Below, piece by piece: positions 5,384-5,651 of a DNA stretch of 5,651 bases (positions are counted from its first letter, which is position 1; every line of letters begins with the position of its first letter). The translations under genes were made by a program, and so were the position numbers. The stretch is from Oscillospiraceae bacterium (GTDB taxonomy: Bacteria > Bacillota_A > Clostridia > Oscillospirales > Oscillospiraceae): assembly GCA_017455225.1 (NCBI GenBank), contig JAFTBL010000089.1, positions 1 through 5,651 on the forward strand, read 5' to 3'. Under the pieces are notes generated by a model. The model worked only from the letters and a program-made list of their open reading frames with translations. It did not search any database and was not told the origin of the DNA.

Positions 5384-5651
5384 ATGAATTATAACAAAAA
5401 GACCGTAAAAGACGTAGACGTGACCGGGAAAAAGGTACTTCTGCGCTGCGACTTCAACGTGCCGCAGGACAAGAAGACCGGCGCCATCACCAGCGACAAG
5501 CGCATCGTGGCGGCCCTGCCCACCATCCGGTATCTGCTGGATCACGGCGCGGCGGTGATCGCCTGCTCCCATCTGGGCAAGCCCGTGGCCACCTTTGAGG
5601 GCTACGTGAAAAAGCAGGTGGAAAAGGGCAAGAACGAGGCCGATATCACCC
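5384..5651 (+). CDS. pgk: Phosphoglycerate kinase, N-terminal 89 residues (cut by the right window edge)
   Basis: Pgk transfers a phosphate from 1,3-bisphosphoglycerate to ADP in the ATP-yielding step of cytoplasmic glycolysis. The frame begins [36 protein letters not shown] (19-27), with Arg21, Asp23 and Asn25, is the hallmark 3-phosphoglycerate-binding motif. Arg40 in [12 protein letters not shown] and the CSHLGKP loop (61-67) complete the visible substrate-side residues. The usual HLGRP has Lys in place of Arg here. After it comes a lysine- and glutamate-rich stretch ([22 protein letters not shown]) that appears longer than the short linker in the family before the SLxPVA helix. The rest of the roughly 400-residue enzyme lies beyond the window. 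Bacterial pgk often follows gap; here it follows trmL instead. Confidence 0.96.
   Translation, partial: MNYNKKTVKDVDVTGKKVLLRCDFNVPQDKKTGAITSDKRIVAALPTIRYLLDHGAAVIACSHLGKPVATFEGYVKKQVEKGKNEADIT

Noticed and set aside
4816..5572. Minus-strand open frames opposite trmL and pgk
   Set aside because: They are antisense to genes with full SPOUT and Pgk motifs and have no homology that I recognise.

Overview
The window reads as an ordinary housekeeping segment from a GC-rich Firmicute, most likely a Clostridia member of the Oscillospiraceae/Ruminococcaceae type. This is an inference from three things. The minus-strand order glmU - prs - pth - mfd is a Firmicutes arrangement (Bacillus subtilis has gcaD/glmU - prs - ctc - spoVC/pth - fin - mfd). 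The Shine-Dalgarno sites are strong GGAGG types. The coding regions are GC-rich and are separated by a visibly AT-rich promoter region. No species can be assigned from the sequence alone.

Minus strand, in transcription order: a gene for a GlmU-like acetyltransferase (4605/4545 to 3601) with a shortened, degenerate N-terminal domain and an in-frame TAA at codon 17 counted from the start with the best ribosome binding site; prs, PRPP synthetase (3531 to 2572), followed by a clear rho-independent terminator (2552 to 2521); pth, peptidyl-tRNA hydrolase (2489 to 1896); and mfd, the transcription-repair coupling factor (1867 to the left edge), of which only the N-terminal 622 residues are inside the window. 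The spacer between prs and pth is short, and a possible extended -10 promoter overlaps the terminator hairpin, so prs and pth-mfd may be separate transcription units.

Plus strand: trmL, a SPOUT-family tRNA 2'-O-methyltransferase (4864 to 5355), starts from TTG just downstream of a very good sigma-A-type promoter. The first 89 codons of pgk, phosphoglycerate kinase (5384 to the right edge), follow after 28 bases and are probably co-transcribed with it. The AT-rich region 4606-4863 separates the two divergent groups and carries a promoter for each direction.

Functionally, the leftward genes join envelope precursor synthesis (GlmU), nucleotide precursor supply (Prs), translation quality control (Pth) and DNA repair (Mfd). 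The rightward genes cover tRNA wobble-base modification and glycolysis. I see no RNA genes, insertion sequences, CRISPR arrays, prophage genes or defence systems, and no convincing sign of an undescribed system. The points most worth a second look are the interrupted, shortened GlmU and the overlap of terminator and promoter between prs and pth.
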